Below, piece by piece: positions 1-10,986 of a stretch of DNA of 64,000 nt. The stretch comes from Metellina segmentata (lineage: Eukaryota; Arthropoda; Arachnida; Araneae; Tetragnathidae): positions 5,337,741 to 5,401,740 of the forward strand of contig OX375872.1 of the NCBI GenBank assembly GCA_947359465.1, read 5' to 3'. The translations under genes and the position numbers were made by a program. Position 1 is the first letter of the stretch. Every line of letters starts with the position of its first letter. A model generated the notes under the pieces. That model was not told the DNA's origin. It worked only from the letters and a program-made list of their open reading frames with translations, and ran no database searches.

Positions 1-506
1 TGAAGGAAATAGTTAAGGATTGTATATCATGCCCTTTGGCGTATTAAAATTATTGTGTGACAGAAGCAGTAAATGAACCTATTCTGTATAGAAGTTATAA
101 ACATTTTGTTTGAGCCTCTGAGCAACTTTACGTCATCTTTACAAAGGAAAAAAAAAACAAGATTGCAAGGTCAAAATTACAAGATGTTGTCCATGAATCT
201 TTTCCTTCAGAATTGATCCCATACTGATACCAAAAGCCCATTGTGTTGCACCAGTGCAACATAAATTAGCTGCCAACCTGAACTAATGTCAACCAAAAAT
301 CTCTAGAATAGAATTTCTTTAGTGATTTAAGAGTACTATTGATTAAAATTTTTTATGCATAACAAATGGTGAAACATGAGAAAAAAATTCCATTTGACAA
401 ATTTGTTTTCATTAACTAATTTAACAACAAAAAAAAAGAGGCATTTGAGAAAGAAGGGTGTGTGCTTTGCAGCACACTTCTAGAGGAAAAAAAAATAGAA
501 GTATAA
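1..506. other. AT-rich sequence without a recognisable gene
   Basis: This stretch has many A-runs and T-runs and stop codons in all frames. I see no domain, terminal repeat or splice-bounded open frame in it. It is the left flank of the Helitron that begins at 507, whose A/T insertion point uses base A506. Confidence 0.6.
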
Positions 507-1004
507 TCTCTACTACTATAAAAGGAAGTGTCCGCGTGTCTCTATGTACTGTCCTGACGAATCTGTGGCACATACAGTATTGGGATTCGGCACACTGGTA
601 GTCCGAAATTTTGCAATTTTAGTACAAAGCCCGAATTTTAAAATTCAATCTAGAACATTTTAAAATGAATTTATTAGTTTTTTTCACTATCCTTCCTTCT
701 GTTCCAGAGAAAGAAAAACCAACTCCATTTTTACATTTTCGGCATCAAGGCTCACAAGAAATACATGCGCGTAGCAGCAGCCTTCAACAGCTCTGACGTA
801 GTGGCTCAAAACGTACATGAACTGATTTTATTCCGCTTTTCAGATAATGAAATATTGTATGCTGCGGCTATAGTGTTGTGCTTTCTCTAGCTGGCCAACT
901 AAATTTATGTTTCTGTAAATAAATGTCAGATCTGTGTTAAACTTAGTTTATATTTCCTAACCAGGACACCTTAATTAATGATACATATAAAGATGACTGG
1001 CGTT

Positions 1005-1212
1005 TAATGGCATATAATTTGAAGAATAGAAAAAGAGGCCAGAAGAATAGACAATTCTAATTAATTTATTTAAGACGAAAAACACAAGTACGTTACAAGT
1101 CTAGATTACATAAAAGATTAGAATTAGCTAGATGTTGCCAACCAGCAAAAATAAACTCAGTATTGTAAAGGAATATAAATATAATACATGAAATATAATC
1201 ACAACTACAACA
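1005..1212 (-). repeat. 3' LTR of the Copia element
   Basis: This 208-bp copy is nearly identical to 5353-5571. In element orientation it starts TGTTGTAG directly after the polypurine tract and ends in CATTA directly before the target duplication AACGC. It lacks two short insertions found in the other LTR. Confidence 0.93.
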
Positions 1213-1220
1213 CTCCCCCT
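1213..1220 (-). other. Polypurine tract of the Copia element
   Basis: CTCCCCCT on the plus strand is AGGGGGAG in element orientation, directly upstream of the 3' LTR. This is the usual priming site for plus-strand DNA synthesis in LTR retrotransposons. Confidence 0.85.
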
Positions 1221-1223
1221 TGA

Positions 1224-2384
1224 TTATATTACCCTTAGTCCTACGCTAAGTCTTTGTTTCACCATAACTGTCCTTGTTACACTCTTTGTGAGCATATCAG
1301 CAGAATTTAAACTGGATTGTACATATACAAACATTAATAGCTTTTCCTCTACTTTTTCATGCAGGAAAAAATGTCTCAGTTCTATATGTTTGTTTCTTTC
1401 TGATGTGATGTAGTTCTTCGATAAGGCTATTGCACCCTAGTTATCCACAAAAATGGTTTGAGGAAGGCCCATAAAATGTGCCCACAGGATTTCTTGGAAA
1501 AAATTCTGGAACCACAATGCCTCCTTAGCGGCATTACACATAGACAGATATTCTGCCTCTACCGTAGACAGGGCTGTTGTCCTCAGCTTCTTGCTGCTCC
1601 ATGAGATGGCACCTCCTGCAAGAATTGTGACATAACCACTAAATGATCGACGATCAATTTTGTCGCCAGCCCAGTCTGAATCGCAGAACATCTCGAGATT
1701 TCTTCCTGTCTTCTGGAAGAGTAGTTTTATCTCTTTGGTCTGCGCCACGTACCTAAGTATATGCTGTACACCAGACCAGTGTTCTTTACTAGGGCAATTG
1801 TTAAATTGGCTCATGTAGGTGGTGGGAAAAGCCAAGTCTGGTCTTGTCCCTCCTGCTAAGTACAAGAGCCCTCCTATTGCCTGTCGATACCTGAATGCTC
1901 CTTCAGCGTCGAGCATATTGTCACTAGATGCTGACAAGTACCTCATTCCTGGATCCAAAGGTGTCGATGCTCCCCTACAATTCAACATGCCAGTTGATTG
2001 AAGCAAATCTGTTATGTATGCCCTCTGGTCGAGAGTCATTGAGCCATCCTTGTTTTTCTCTATTTTGATTGAGAGTAGATTGTGTATTTCTCCCAAATCT
2101 TTTACTTCAAAGGTAGCTCCAATACTGTCTTTAAACTTTTGGATGGTAGTATCCAGACGGGACATAACTAGAAGATCATCCACGTATACACCCACAATCA
2201 ACTTCCTCTCCTTGTCGAAATACACACAAGGATCTGCTTTAGATCTTGTAAGCTTATACGACTTTAGGAATTTGTCGAGGCAAATGTTCCACTCTCTTCC
2301 AGATTGATGAAGACCATAAATAGACTTCTTCAATAAGCAGACCTCTGCTGGTTTTCCTTGCAGATGAACAGGTGGAGGTTCCAT
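1224..2384 (-). pseudogene. Copia reverse transcriptase C-part and RNase H, broken
   Basis: The frame carries the reverse transcriptase catalytic block YVDDLLV, then the Copia RNase H signatures FCDSDWAGD and STVEAEYLS. In the element these copy genomic RNA into DNA inside the particle. An in-frame TAG at 1437-1439 interrupts the frame right after IFVDN; the same frame then continues with typical Copia C-terminal sequence (SERNKHIELRHFF and SADMLTK) to a natural stop at 1224-1226. A one-base frameshift near 2390 separates it from the start of the reverse transcriptase. It is therefore a two-lesion fragment of pol, not a separate gene. Confidence 0.92.
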
Positions 2385-2394
2385 AAAAAATGTT

Positions 2395-2805
2395 TCATTT
2401 TAATTTTCCGTTTAGGTAGGCAGCAGTGATATCAAGTTGGTGGACCAACCAATTTTGCTCCACTGAATATGCCAACAAGGTTCTAATAGACTTTGACTTT
2501 ATTACAGGGCAAAATGTCTCTTTATAGTCTATTCCCTCTACTTGTGTGTAACCCCTGGCTACTAGTCGAGCTTTGAATCTGTTCACGTTTCCATCTTTAT
2601 ACTTCTTCCTGAAAACCCATCTACATTTTACAACTTTTCTTTCTTTCGGTCTAGAAACTACTTCCCAAGTCTCGTTTCTTTTTAAGTTCTCTAGTTCCTC
2701 TTCCATGGCTAACTTCCATTGTTCTGCATCAGGACTAGTTAAAGCTTCTTCTAGACTTTCGGGATCTTTCAGAAAAGTCTTGGGTTCTTCATCTCTCGAC
2801 GCCAT
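2395..2805 (-). pseudogene. Copia reverse transcriptase N-part, broken
   Basis: The frame shows the Copia RT start: the EALTSPDAEQWKLAMEEEL block, then GNVNRFKARLVARGYTQVEG and DITAAYLNG. It lies in the same frame as the integrase segment to its right, separated only by an in-frame TGA at 2809-2811. It ends at 2395 because a one-base change moves the continuing sequence into the frame of 1224-2384. Together the segments cover one polyprotein, so the breaks are secondary mutations. Confidence 0.92.
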
Positions 2806-2808
2806 CAG

Positions 2809-4080
2809 TCAGCTGGACTCCTCCCTGTTTGTGACTTCCTGAGAATCATTAGCAATATTCAAGTCTCCCATGATGTAATCTTTTGTCCACTTGGGTGGTG
2901 ATACATGTCTCTTGAGTCGACTTTCCGTTTCTATGTTTCCCTCCATTCTGGGGTCTTCATCTGTTGCAGCTTCACTTCTGTCATCTTGAGGTTTGTTTTC
3001 GACATCTTGGAGAGGTAATGAAATCGAGTTTTCAGTTGTGAATGGCTTTTCTTCGAAAACGACGTCTCGTGAACAAATGATCATCCCCTTTTCTTTGATA
3101 TAAATTCTATATCTTTCGTCTCCATCATATCCGACAAGATAGCCTTTAGTTGCCTTCTTGTCCATTTTCCTCCTTTTCTGGACTGGAATATGTGCATAGC
3201 AAACAGAACCTATGATGCGCATGTGTTTTATTCTGGGTTTCTTACCCATCCATAGTTCATAGGGGCTTGAACTTGGAATTTGAGATTTGCCAGTTCTGTT
3301 TAAAACATAGACGGAAGTGCTAACAAATTCTGCCCATAGATATTTGGGGAAATCTATTTCCTCATTTGAATACTTCAGAGTTCGAGCCATTTCTACAATT
3401 GTTCTGTTGTCTCTTTCAGAGATGCCATTTTGCTCTGGAGAGTATGGCGCTGTAAGCCTTTGGGATATTCCATGCTTCTTTAAGATCTGTTTGACTGCTT
3501 GGTTATCGAACTCGCCGCCATTGTCACTGAGGATTTCTTTTATAGTGTGACCCAAATTCTTTGCATGGACAATAAAATCCACAAGCACATCTTTAATTTC
3601 TGATTTTTGTTTCAGGAAGAAACAATATCTGAATTTTGTGAAATCATCTTTGAAGATGGCAAAGTATTTAAACTTCTTGTGAGACTCGTCAAATGGTCCA
3701 CAAATATTTGTGGAGATCAATTCTCCTGCCTTGGTAGCCCTTTTCCTGGTTCCAAACTTTAATCTGTGTGCCTTCCCATATACGCAAGCTTCACATAATC
3801 TTGAGTCATTTTTTACTTTTACATTTAACTCATTTTCCAAGATTAATTTTACATGTTGCTTGTCTTGGTGTCCCCATCTTTCGTGATAGAGTTGAAGGAC
3901 GTCACCAACAGCCATGTCTATGTTGACTTGATTTTCAGGAACCAATGTCTTCATGGCAGCTTTGAAAAGACCACCCCCAGCACTCTGTGTCCCATGCAAG
4001 ACTGTTTTGCCATTGATTTTCAGATAACAGTCCATGTAACTGGATTCAAACACACTGTTACGATTTGTCTTGAGCTGCCA
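2809..4080 (-). pseudogene. Copia integrase (GAG-pre-integrase and catalytic core)
   Basis: The segment reads through the GAG-pre-integrase zinc-binding region (HERWGH, then CEACVYGKAHR), the integrase core with DDFT, ILSDNGGEFDN and SPEQNGISERDN carrying the DDE residues, and a C-terminal region with the Copia-type KGYLVGYD motif. Integrase joins the cDNA to the target, here producing a 5-bp duplication. The frame is joined to gag-protease by a one-base frameshift near 4065 and ends at an in-frame TGA before the reverse transcriptase. The catalytic residues themselves look intact. Confidence 0.93.
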
Positions 4081-5201
4081 ATACAGAAAACAAATTTTTA
4101 CTGATTTCTGGCACGTACCACACATTTTCCAGGTGTTTAAATTGTTTCTCATTGTTTACAAATGTAACAATTTTGATGGTTCCTTTACCAATGGCTGGTA
4201 ATGACTTTCCGTTGGCTACGGTTATGTTATTGGGAAGCTCAAATTTGTTAAAAACCACAAAATGACTGTTATTGTTAGTCACATGTTTTGAGGCCCCATT
4301 GTCAATGAACCAGTCATTTAAATTTGTCTCAGCAGCATGTATCTCCTCATCTAAAACCAGGAGTGTCATATTAGCCGAAGCAGGATTTCTCCCTTCTTTG
4401 GTGTAGTTGGAACGACTAGGCTTTCTTGGTTTCCCATCAGCAATCCACTTTTTACAAGTCTTGACCCAATGTCCTCTTAGATGACAGTAATTGCATTTGC
4501 TGTTATTCTTCTTACTTGTTCTTTGCTTGAACTCCGAATTTACAACTAATGCTTCTTGGTCAACTGCTTCATTTGTGCCTGGATCCTTCTTCAGTTCTCT
4601 TTCATGAGTACAAAGTTGTGTGGTCAGTTCATCTAAAGTCCTTTTTTCGTTGCTCAAAAGAAGCCAACTAGACTTAAAAGAGTGATAGTTTGCTGGGAGT
4701 GTGTCCAGGATTTTGCATATTAACAGCATCTCTGGAAGTCTGTTCTCCTTCTTGCTTTCCAGTCCTCCATTTAAGTCGTTCCACAGATTTTTGAGTTTCG
4801 ATAAATGAGCTGCCATGTCCTCATTTCCCCAGCTGAATTTAAAAAACTGTAAGCAGATATTATACAACTGGTTGTCAGATGAATCTTCGAATATCTTGTG
4901 TAGCTCCGACCATGCATCTCTTGCGTTGTCAAATCTCATGACCTTTTGCAGAGTTTCTTCGGTCATAGAGTTTGTTAGGACCATCATAGCACAGTTGTTG
5001 GCTTTATCGTACCTTTTCACATCATCTGCGTACTTTTTCTGAGTTGCCTCGCCCGCACCAAGAATCGGCTTTTCTGGCTTCTGCATCTTCCCCTCCACGA
5101 CTTCCGCAGCATCTGCGTAGTAGTTCAGAACGAATTTAATTCTGTACTTCCAAATCGGCCAGTCACTTTTCCCATGCAATGGCTTTATCTGGATCTTTCA
5201 T
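4058..5201 (-). pseudogene. Copia gag and protease, broken
   Basis: The N-terminal part is a Copia gag (WPIWKYRIKFVL, then the UBN2-like helices). A CCHC zinc knuckle is visible as CNYCHLRGHWVKTC. The retroviral-type protease active site appears as WFIDNGASKHV, with N-G in place of the common D-S-G-A pattern. The likely initiating ATG is at 5199-5201 in a different frame from most of gag, with a one-base loss near 5165 in an A-run. Gag forms the particle and protease processes the polyprotein. It ends in a frameshift near 4065. Confidence 0.9.
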
Positions 5202-5338
5202 TGGTCCATTTTCCGATGATGCAAGTGTCCAAGCAGATTCGATTGTTCTATATAACTGACTACGTGTTAGGGTTAGCTAAGTCCAACTCGTCGATGCCGG
5301 TATTCTTCCTCTCTATATATATGCGCGCTATAAGCGTT

Positions 5339-5352
5339 CTGGGCCCACAACC
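5339..5352 (-). other. Primer binding site, initiator tRNA-Met type
   Basis: CTGGGCCCACAACC on the plus strand is GGTTGTGGGCCCAG in element orientation, directly downstream of the 5' LTR. Copia elements are known to prime from an internal fragment of initiator tRNA-Met, and this sequence fits that pattern. Confidence 0.8.
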
Positions 5353-5571
5353 TAATGGCATATAATTTGAAGAATAGAAAAAGAGGCCAGAAGAATAGAC
5401 AATTCTAAGTAATTTATTTAAGACGAAAACCACAAGTACGTTACAAGTCTAGATTACATAAAAGATAAAAGATTAGAATCAGATAGATGTTGCCAACCAG
5501 CAAAAATAAACTCAGTATTGCCAGTAAAGGAATATAAATATAATACATGAAATATAATCACAACTACAACA
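5353..5571 (-). repeat. 5' LTR of the Copia element
   Basis: This 219-bp repeat matches 1005-1212 except for about four substitutions, an extra AAAGATA-type insertion and an extra CCAG. It carries the element promoter and is bounded by the target duplication GCGTT at 5572-5576. Confidence 0.93.
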
Positions 5572-6035
5572 GCGTTCCTCAGTGCTTTTTTCTATCTCAG
5601 CAATCGTTAAAGATAGAATGAAAATTTTAAAGGATTTTACATTAGATTACTTTATAAATTTGATTTTCTTAAAAAAATAACTTTTAAACTGAATATCTCT
5701 TATATTTTTGCAAGAGATTGTGATCTATTGGATATCTTCGCAATTAAATGGGAATGCATAGTAATAGCACACACCAGGGTTGGTGAGCATTAGCAAGCAC
5801 TGGTCACAACTGACCCCACGAAAAAATCTGTCATGGGCAAGGAAAATTTTACACCCGATCGATACCTTATACATTTTATTTTCTTTTAATAAATAATTTT
5901 TCAATATATCTTGGTTTGGAAAGCAAACCAAATGGGAGTTCGTAGCAATCACAGGGGGTTAGTGAGCAGTGGTCACACTTGACCCCACGAAAAGAACTGT
6001 CACGGGCAATGCCATGATGGATGCTCAGTGGCTAG

Positions 6036-6905
6036 TAATTGATATAAAAGGAAATCTGGGGCCCACACCACTCACCAAGTTCAACAAGGTGATGAAGACT
6101 ACCCCAGTGCAAACAAATTCTATAGGATAAACAGATCACTGATGAAGCAGATATCACCTTCAATGTCGCCAAGTAAGTGACCAATCAAGATCCCCAGACG
6201 GTTAACTGGACAGTCATTTGATATACTCAAGATATGCATACCTCAGTTGCCTGAAGCTGAGACTGGAGCAGTGAATTGGGTCAGTAAGTCGTCCCTCAAC
6301 TACCAGGATCCCCATTCCTTGGGACATAAGTCTCCAGACATGACAAACACTATACCCAAGAGTGGCTGAAAGTAACAAAACGAGGAAAGGCTTCTCAAGG
6401 GATGTCCAGGAATTAAAATCTAGAGGAACATGCAAGAGTAAAACTTAGGGAGGCGGACCCTCAGGGTACTTTGATGTTTTCCACCCTGTGTTTACTTAAC
6501 TCTGCATGTGGAATGTTGAAACAGCATTTTGTCACTTGGCAACTGAAATGGCCCATCATCCATTCCTTACTACTCTAGCAGACAAGTCGGCCGTCATTTC
6601 CTCATTGAGAGTGAGAATGTGCGTAACTATAATTTCTAATTAATTTAAAATTTCATACACAAATATAGCAGAGGATTGGGTTTTTTTTCTTTTCTTTTTT
6701 TAAGTAAAAATTACATTTTATTTAGAAATTAAATTTTTTTAAGTTAAAAAGTGGGGAAATTAAATGAATTTAATCCAAAGACCATTTTAATAATTCTCTC
6801 AAAATGGGCCTGGCCTAATGAGAGAAATAAATATTGCAAAACAAGAAACACTTGTTAAAAATTGGTAAACAAAAACATCATGATTTCTTAGAATATAGCT
6901 ATATA
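6036..6905. other. Unassigned sequence with one short minus-strand open frame
   Basis: Between the Helitron and the Tc1-like element lies about 870 bp. The part 6060-6440 is less AT-rich than its neighbours and contains a 73-codon minus-strand frame (6214-6435) whose composition resembles coding sequence, but I recognise no domain and see no clear splice sites. It could be the remnant of a host exon or of a retrotransposon. The part 6440-6905 is AT-rich and featureless. Confidence 0.4.
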
Positions 6906-8313
6906 CACTGCTGGCCACCAAAATTGCAACACCAAGAAAGACAAGAGATATCACAACAAAAATTATTTTGTAGATAACATGTTGACCAAGTATCAATGAT
7001 TAAATTTATAGACTTCTTTGAAGTGTTTTTCCTGCCAAAATCAGTAGCCAGAGTAGTGTCCATTGTTGAAGACCACCGCTGCCACACGCCTCGGCATTGA
7101 TTCTAAAAGACTTTGGATGTGTTCTTGGGGTACAGCAGACTAAGCAGCTTCCACACTTTGCCAAAGTTGATCTGGTGTGGCAGCTGGGGATGTAATCTGG
7201 GTCAATCGTTTAGCAACCATGGACCACATGTTTTCTATCGGCGAAAGATCCGGAGAGCGAGCTGGCCAGGGAAGCAATTCAATCTGGCGATTGACGAAGA
7301 ACCCTTGGACAATGCACACCAGATGTGGTCGCGCATCATCCTGTTGAAATTTGGCTGTGGGCAAGCCCTGAAGGTAAGGAAGGACAACTGGCTCCAACAC
7401 CTCGGAGATGTAGCACTGGCTGTTTAAAGTACTGGCAATGCGTACTAGAGGAGTGCGAGAGTGATATCCAATACCGCCCCATATCATAATACCCGGTGCA
7501 GGACCAGTGTGGCAGTGTATAACACAGCTGTTCAGCATCCTCTCTCCACGGTCTCCAGACTCGAATCCGACGATCGTGGTGTTACAGACAGAAGCGTGAC
7601 TCGTCAGTAAAGACAATTTCATTCCATTCTGCCGTCCACATCCTTTTTTCATCGCACCATTGGCGACGGAGACGTCTGTGGTTCTGCGTCAAGGGTAGAC
7701 GAAGCAATGGACGTCTTGCGGACAGACCACTCTGCTGTAAACGGCGTCGAATGGTAAGCGCAGACTCTTGATGATGCGTTACAGACTGAATGTGCTGTGC
7801 TATGGTTCGTGATGTGGCTGAGCGATCCGTCACTGCCATACGCACAATATGCCTGTCATCACGTGAAGTGGTGCACTGAGGTGGATGCGATCGAACACAT
7901 CGGTCCGTCGTACCCTCCTGAATCCAACGATCACATAGCCGCATTACAGTTGTTTGGTTTCGTCCAACACGACTACCAATTTCCCTGAAGGATAATCCAC
8001 AATCTCGGAGGCCACTAACCTTCCTCTGTCAAACTGGGATACTTTATCAAAAGATGATCGCTGTTTTCTACGAGGCATAATTGAACGTTTTTGTTTTTTT
8101 TTAAACACAAGAAAAACACAAATGTTGTACTTGAAACTGTCGAAATCTCCAAGCCTTAAATAGCACTTTGAAGTGGCGCCACAGGCACGCGTGATGTGTG
8201 TCTGAGTTGAAATTCTAATCATTTGCATATCTCACCTCCGCTAATGCATGTTGTAAATTTCATATTATTTGCATGCTTCCTTAAGGGTGTTGCATTTACA
8301 GTGGCCAGCAGTG
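6906..8313 (-). mobile_element. Tc1/mariner-like DNA transposon, full length, dead
   Basis: Terminal inverted repeats begin CACTGCTGGCCACC (6906) and end GTGGCCAGCAGTG (8313), each flanked by a TA target duplication (6904-6905 and 8314-8315). The 1.41 kb size and a single transposase gene on the minus strand are typical of the Tc1 group. The termini are intact, so the copy could in principle be a substrate for a related active transposase. Confidence 0.93.
7041..8078 (-). pseudogene. Tc1-like transposase, frameshifted
   Basis: The likely start is the ATG at 8076-8078 (MPRRKQRSSFDKVSQFDRGR), and the last codons lie near 7041, giving about 345 residues, the usual Tc1 length. A helix-turn-helix DNA-binding part is followed by the DDE catalytic region: FTDESRF, FQQDDARPH and SPDLSPIENMW carry the three acidic residues of a DD34E enzyme. 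Lesions are a frameshift near 8005, an in-frame TAA at 7582-7584, a frameshift near 7545 and an in-frame TAG near 7140. The catalytic acids are retained, but no continuous protein can be made. Confidence 0.92.
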
Positions 8314-8710
8314 TATATATACTACCTACCAATACGTATTAGGACACCTGTGATAGAAAAGAAGAACAATTCCGCTGCTAGGTGTCGAGCAGTGTGCGTC
8401 GCGTTTTCAGAGCTCAGGTGAAATTAGGTTCTATTTGTGTTATTCTTCATTCATTTGGTGCTAAGCAGTGTATTACTTGTATTTCTATCAGTTCAAGCAT
8501 TTCTAATTGTTTTTAAACTGTTTTTGTGGTCCTTGTACTTGGGTTTTTTGACTTGTCAAGTGGTCCGGGTCAAGTCTCGTTGGGCCTGGTTCACGTATGT
8601 CTCGTTGGGCCTAAATATTTTGTATCTTGTTTGTTTTCATTCGGATAGTTGACTACTATAAGGTTATAGGATATTTAATTCCAGCTTTTTCTGTATATTT
8701 GTTTCAGTGC

Positions 8711-8958
8711 AGTGCTTTTTCTGTGTATTTGACTTAGTGCTTTTTCTGTGTATTTGACTTAGTGCTTTTTCTGTAAGTTTGATTTTGTTTAGTGCTTTTT
8801 CTGAATGTTTGATTTTGTTTAGTGCTTTTTCTGAATGTTTGATTTTGTTTAGTGCTTTTTCTGTATGTTTGATTTTGTTTAGTGCTTTTTCTGAATGTTT
8901 GATTTTGTTTAGTGCTTTTTCTGTATGTTTGATTTTGTTTAGTGCTTTTTCTGTGCAT
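8711..8958 (+). repeat. 25/30-bp tandem repeats in the LINE 5' region
   Basis: Two 25-bp units (8711-8760) are followed by six exact-length 30-bp units (8761-8940) and a partial unit. Every unit starts AGTGCTTTTTCTG and varies mainly in the last part. Tandem repeats in 5' untranslated regions are known for several LINE clades, where they can act as promoter modules; that role here is an inference. The array is open in several frames by chance, and I do not call a protein from it. Confidence 0.9.
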
Positions 8959-8979
8959 TGATTGTTACTTTGGATTAGC

Positions 8980-9771
8980 ATGGGTTTAGTTAGAATGTTC
9001 AAGGACATGAGGACAGAGGGAGCCAGTGGGGAGTTCTATGTGGAATGTGACTTGTGTGGGAATATGGTTGAGGCAGGAAAGGGTGGTGTGAGTGGGGTTA
9101 AAATGTCAGAGAAGGTTGCATTTACATCTAAGAGTTGCTTAGAGATGGGTGATTTGAGGAAGGAGCTGGAGGCTTTGAAGGTGAGTTTTACAGAGTGAGT
9201 GGAAAAGGGTGTTACGGGTGTTCAATGCGTAGACTTGGGACATGTAGATCAGGGGGATGAGGTTGATAAGGTAACTAAAGGGGTTGTGGTTGGTGATTCA
9301 AAGGTTAGGGTTTTGGGAAACATGGTAGGGCGTAAAAAGCGCAATTTTGCAAGGTGTTGCTTGCCAGGCGCCAGGGTAAAACATGTAGTTGAGGCAGTTA
9401 AGGCAGGTGTAGTAAAAGGGGAGGAAAAGGCAGTAGTGTGGGTGGGAACTAATGATGTAGAAAGGACCACTAATGTTGAGTTTAAGAGGGAAGTGGAAAC
9501 ACTTTTAAGAGGCATTAAGTCTCATGGGGTAGAGGTAACAGTATTAGGATTACTACCTAGGTATGGGTTAGGTAATGGGTGGTTAAATCAAAGGGCCAAT
9601 AAGATGAACGGGTTGTTAAGGGATTTGTGTGAGAGGGATCAGGTTAGATTTTTAGATGTTTGGAAGGAGTGTAGGAGGGATTGGATAAGCAGGGACAATT
9701 TGCATTTAAGCCTGATAGGTAATAGGGAGGTTGGAGAGCCGGTTTTGAATATTCTGGAGTCAAAAAACTAG
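8980..9771 (+). pseudogene. LINE ORF1 with zinc-finger-like start and SGNH esterase domain
   Basis: The frame starts near the ATG at 8980 (MGLVRMF). It first shows a Cys pair (CDLCG) and a short leucine-rich helix (LRKELEALKV). After an in-frame TGA at 9196-9198 it continues in the same frame with an SGNH-type esterase domain: GDSK block near 9294, GTND block near 9451 and DNLHL near 9699 supply the usual Ser, Asn and His. Such esterase domains occur in CR1/L2 ORF1 proteins, which bind element RNA. The stop splits the protein, so it is called a pseudogene. Confidence 0.82.
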
Positions 9772-9848
9772 AATACAAGCAGGGATGGGAAGGATATAGA
9801 GGGTTAACAGTACACAGTAATTGCTTAGGAAAACTAACAGGGTCTAAA

Positions 9849-10986
9849 TTGCAGGAGACAAACAATACAAAGGGAAAGTGCAATGTAAGGGCGAAAAACA
9901 ATACCAAGACAAATAATACAAGGGGAAAGTGTAATATAAGGGTGAAAAATAAGCTAAAAATATTTTATTGTAATGCTCGCAGTGTGAGAAATAAAATGGA
10001 TGAGCTCAGGGGAATTGCACTAGCAGAGGATATAGATATCATTGGGATAACTGAAGTTGGGCAAGCAGTGAAGATGCACAAATTTTAGAATTGAGTGAAT
10101 TCACAATGTTTAGGGAGGACAGAGTGAATAGGAAAGGGGGTGGGGTTTTGATTTATGCGAGAGAATTCTTAAACTGTACGGAAATAAAGTTAAATAGTAA
10201 AACTGAGGGTATAGAATCAGTCTGGGTGAAACTGAATACAGACAAAGGCAAAGGACTAATTCTGGGTAATATATATATAGACCTCCTGTTTGTAGTGAAG
10301 AGCAGGAAAAGGGTATGTGCAATCTGATAAACGAAGCCTATCAAAAGGGAGAATTAATTTTAATGGGGGACTATAATTATCCAAATATTGACTGGACAAA
10401 CAATCTAGCTACAAATGGGAAAGGGGCAGAATTTTTGGAAGTGATACAGGAGTGTTTTTTGTACCAGGGGATGGTGTATGAGGATACTAGGGACAATGCA
10501 ATATTGGATTTGATTTTCAGCAATGGTGAGGATAGGGTGCAGGATTTGGTTATAGGTGAGCCACTGGGAGAAAGTGATCATAGAAGTATCAAATTAAGTA
10601 CACATTTTCAGTCAGCATACACACTCAATAGTAGGATCATTCCAAATTTCAGAATGGTAAATTTTCATAGGATAAGGGAAGAGTTAAAGGAGACATTCAA
10701 AGGGGGATTATTAGCACCACATCATTCTGAACAATGGGAGGAATTCAAGAATAAGTTAGATAGGGTGTTAAAAAAACAAGTAACGGTCGGGAAAAAAGGA
10801 AAATCTAGAAAATTGCTCCTCATGTGGTTTTCAGGGGAAACACACAAAGCTTTAAAATTAAAACAAAGAACATACAGGGTATATAAAAGCACTGGTAATG
10901 ACAGGGACAAGGAGGCATATCAGAAAGCCAGAAAGGAGTTTAAAACTAGTAGTCGGAAGCAAAAGGTGTCCTTGGGGAAAAATTAG
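9849..10986 (+). pseudogene. LINE ORF2, apurinic-type endonuclease domain
   Basis: The endonuclease starts at about 9950 (LKIFYCNARSVRNKMDEL) and contains the family blocks IIGITE, GDYNYPNIDW and SDHRSI. The domain nicks target DNA to prime reverse transcription. It runs through three frames, with shifts near 10055 and 10285, the latter in a TA-rich run. A further shift follows near 10975. The catalytic blocks remain recognisable, so the lesions look secondary. Confidence 0.88.

Larger units (their letters stand above)
1005..5571 (-). mobile_element. Ty1/Copia LTR retrotransposon, complete but inactivated
   Basis: Two direct LTRs (1005-1212 and 5353-5571) flank a minus-strand gag-pol. The 5-bp target duplication GCGTT is present at 1000-1004 and 5572-5576. 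A primer binding site matching the internal part of initiator tRNA-Met lies beside the 5' LTR, and a G-rich polypurine tract lies beside the 3' LTR (seen as CTCCCCCT at 1213-1220). Domain order gag, protease, integrase, reverse transcriptase, RNase H is the Copia order. The LTRs differ by about four substitutions plus two small indels, so insertion was fairly recent, yet the coding region has several frameshifts and stops. The LTR runs TG to TA rather than TG to CA in element orientation. Confidence 0.95.
507..6035 (+). mobile_element. Nonautonomous Helitron, interrupted by a Copia element
   Basis: The left end starts with TCTCTACTACTATAAAAGG after an A, and the right end is CTAG followed by T, preceded by a short GC-rich inverted segment with the core CACGGGCAATGCC. 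TC at the 5' end, CTRR at the 3' end and insertion between A and T are the Helitron hallmarks. Related termini recur at 26712-27763 and 62852-63921. The interior holds the family module around AGATAGA...GAAAATTT (near 5600-5700) and two versions of the 3' subterminal block (about 5745-5830 and 5930-6035), so this copy has an internal duplication. No Rep/helicase coding is present. Removing the Copia element and one duplicated GCGTT leaves roughly 1 kb of Helitron. Confidence 0.8.

Noticed and set aside
8711..8958. CRISPR-like or satellite array
   Set aside because: The units are contiguous without spacers and lie in the 5' region of a LINE in an animal genome.
8664..9008. Minus-strand repetitive protein with repeated EKALNKIKH units
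   Set aside because: It is the translation of the 30-bp tandem array, whose length is a multiple of three; no supporting start context or family.
9249..9907. Minus-strand Ser/Thr/Pro-rich frames
   Set aside because: They are antisense shadows of the LINE ORF1 and have no independent support.
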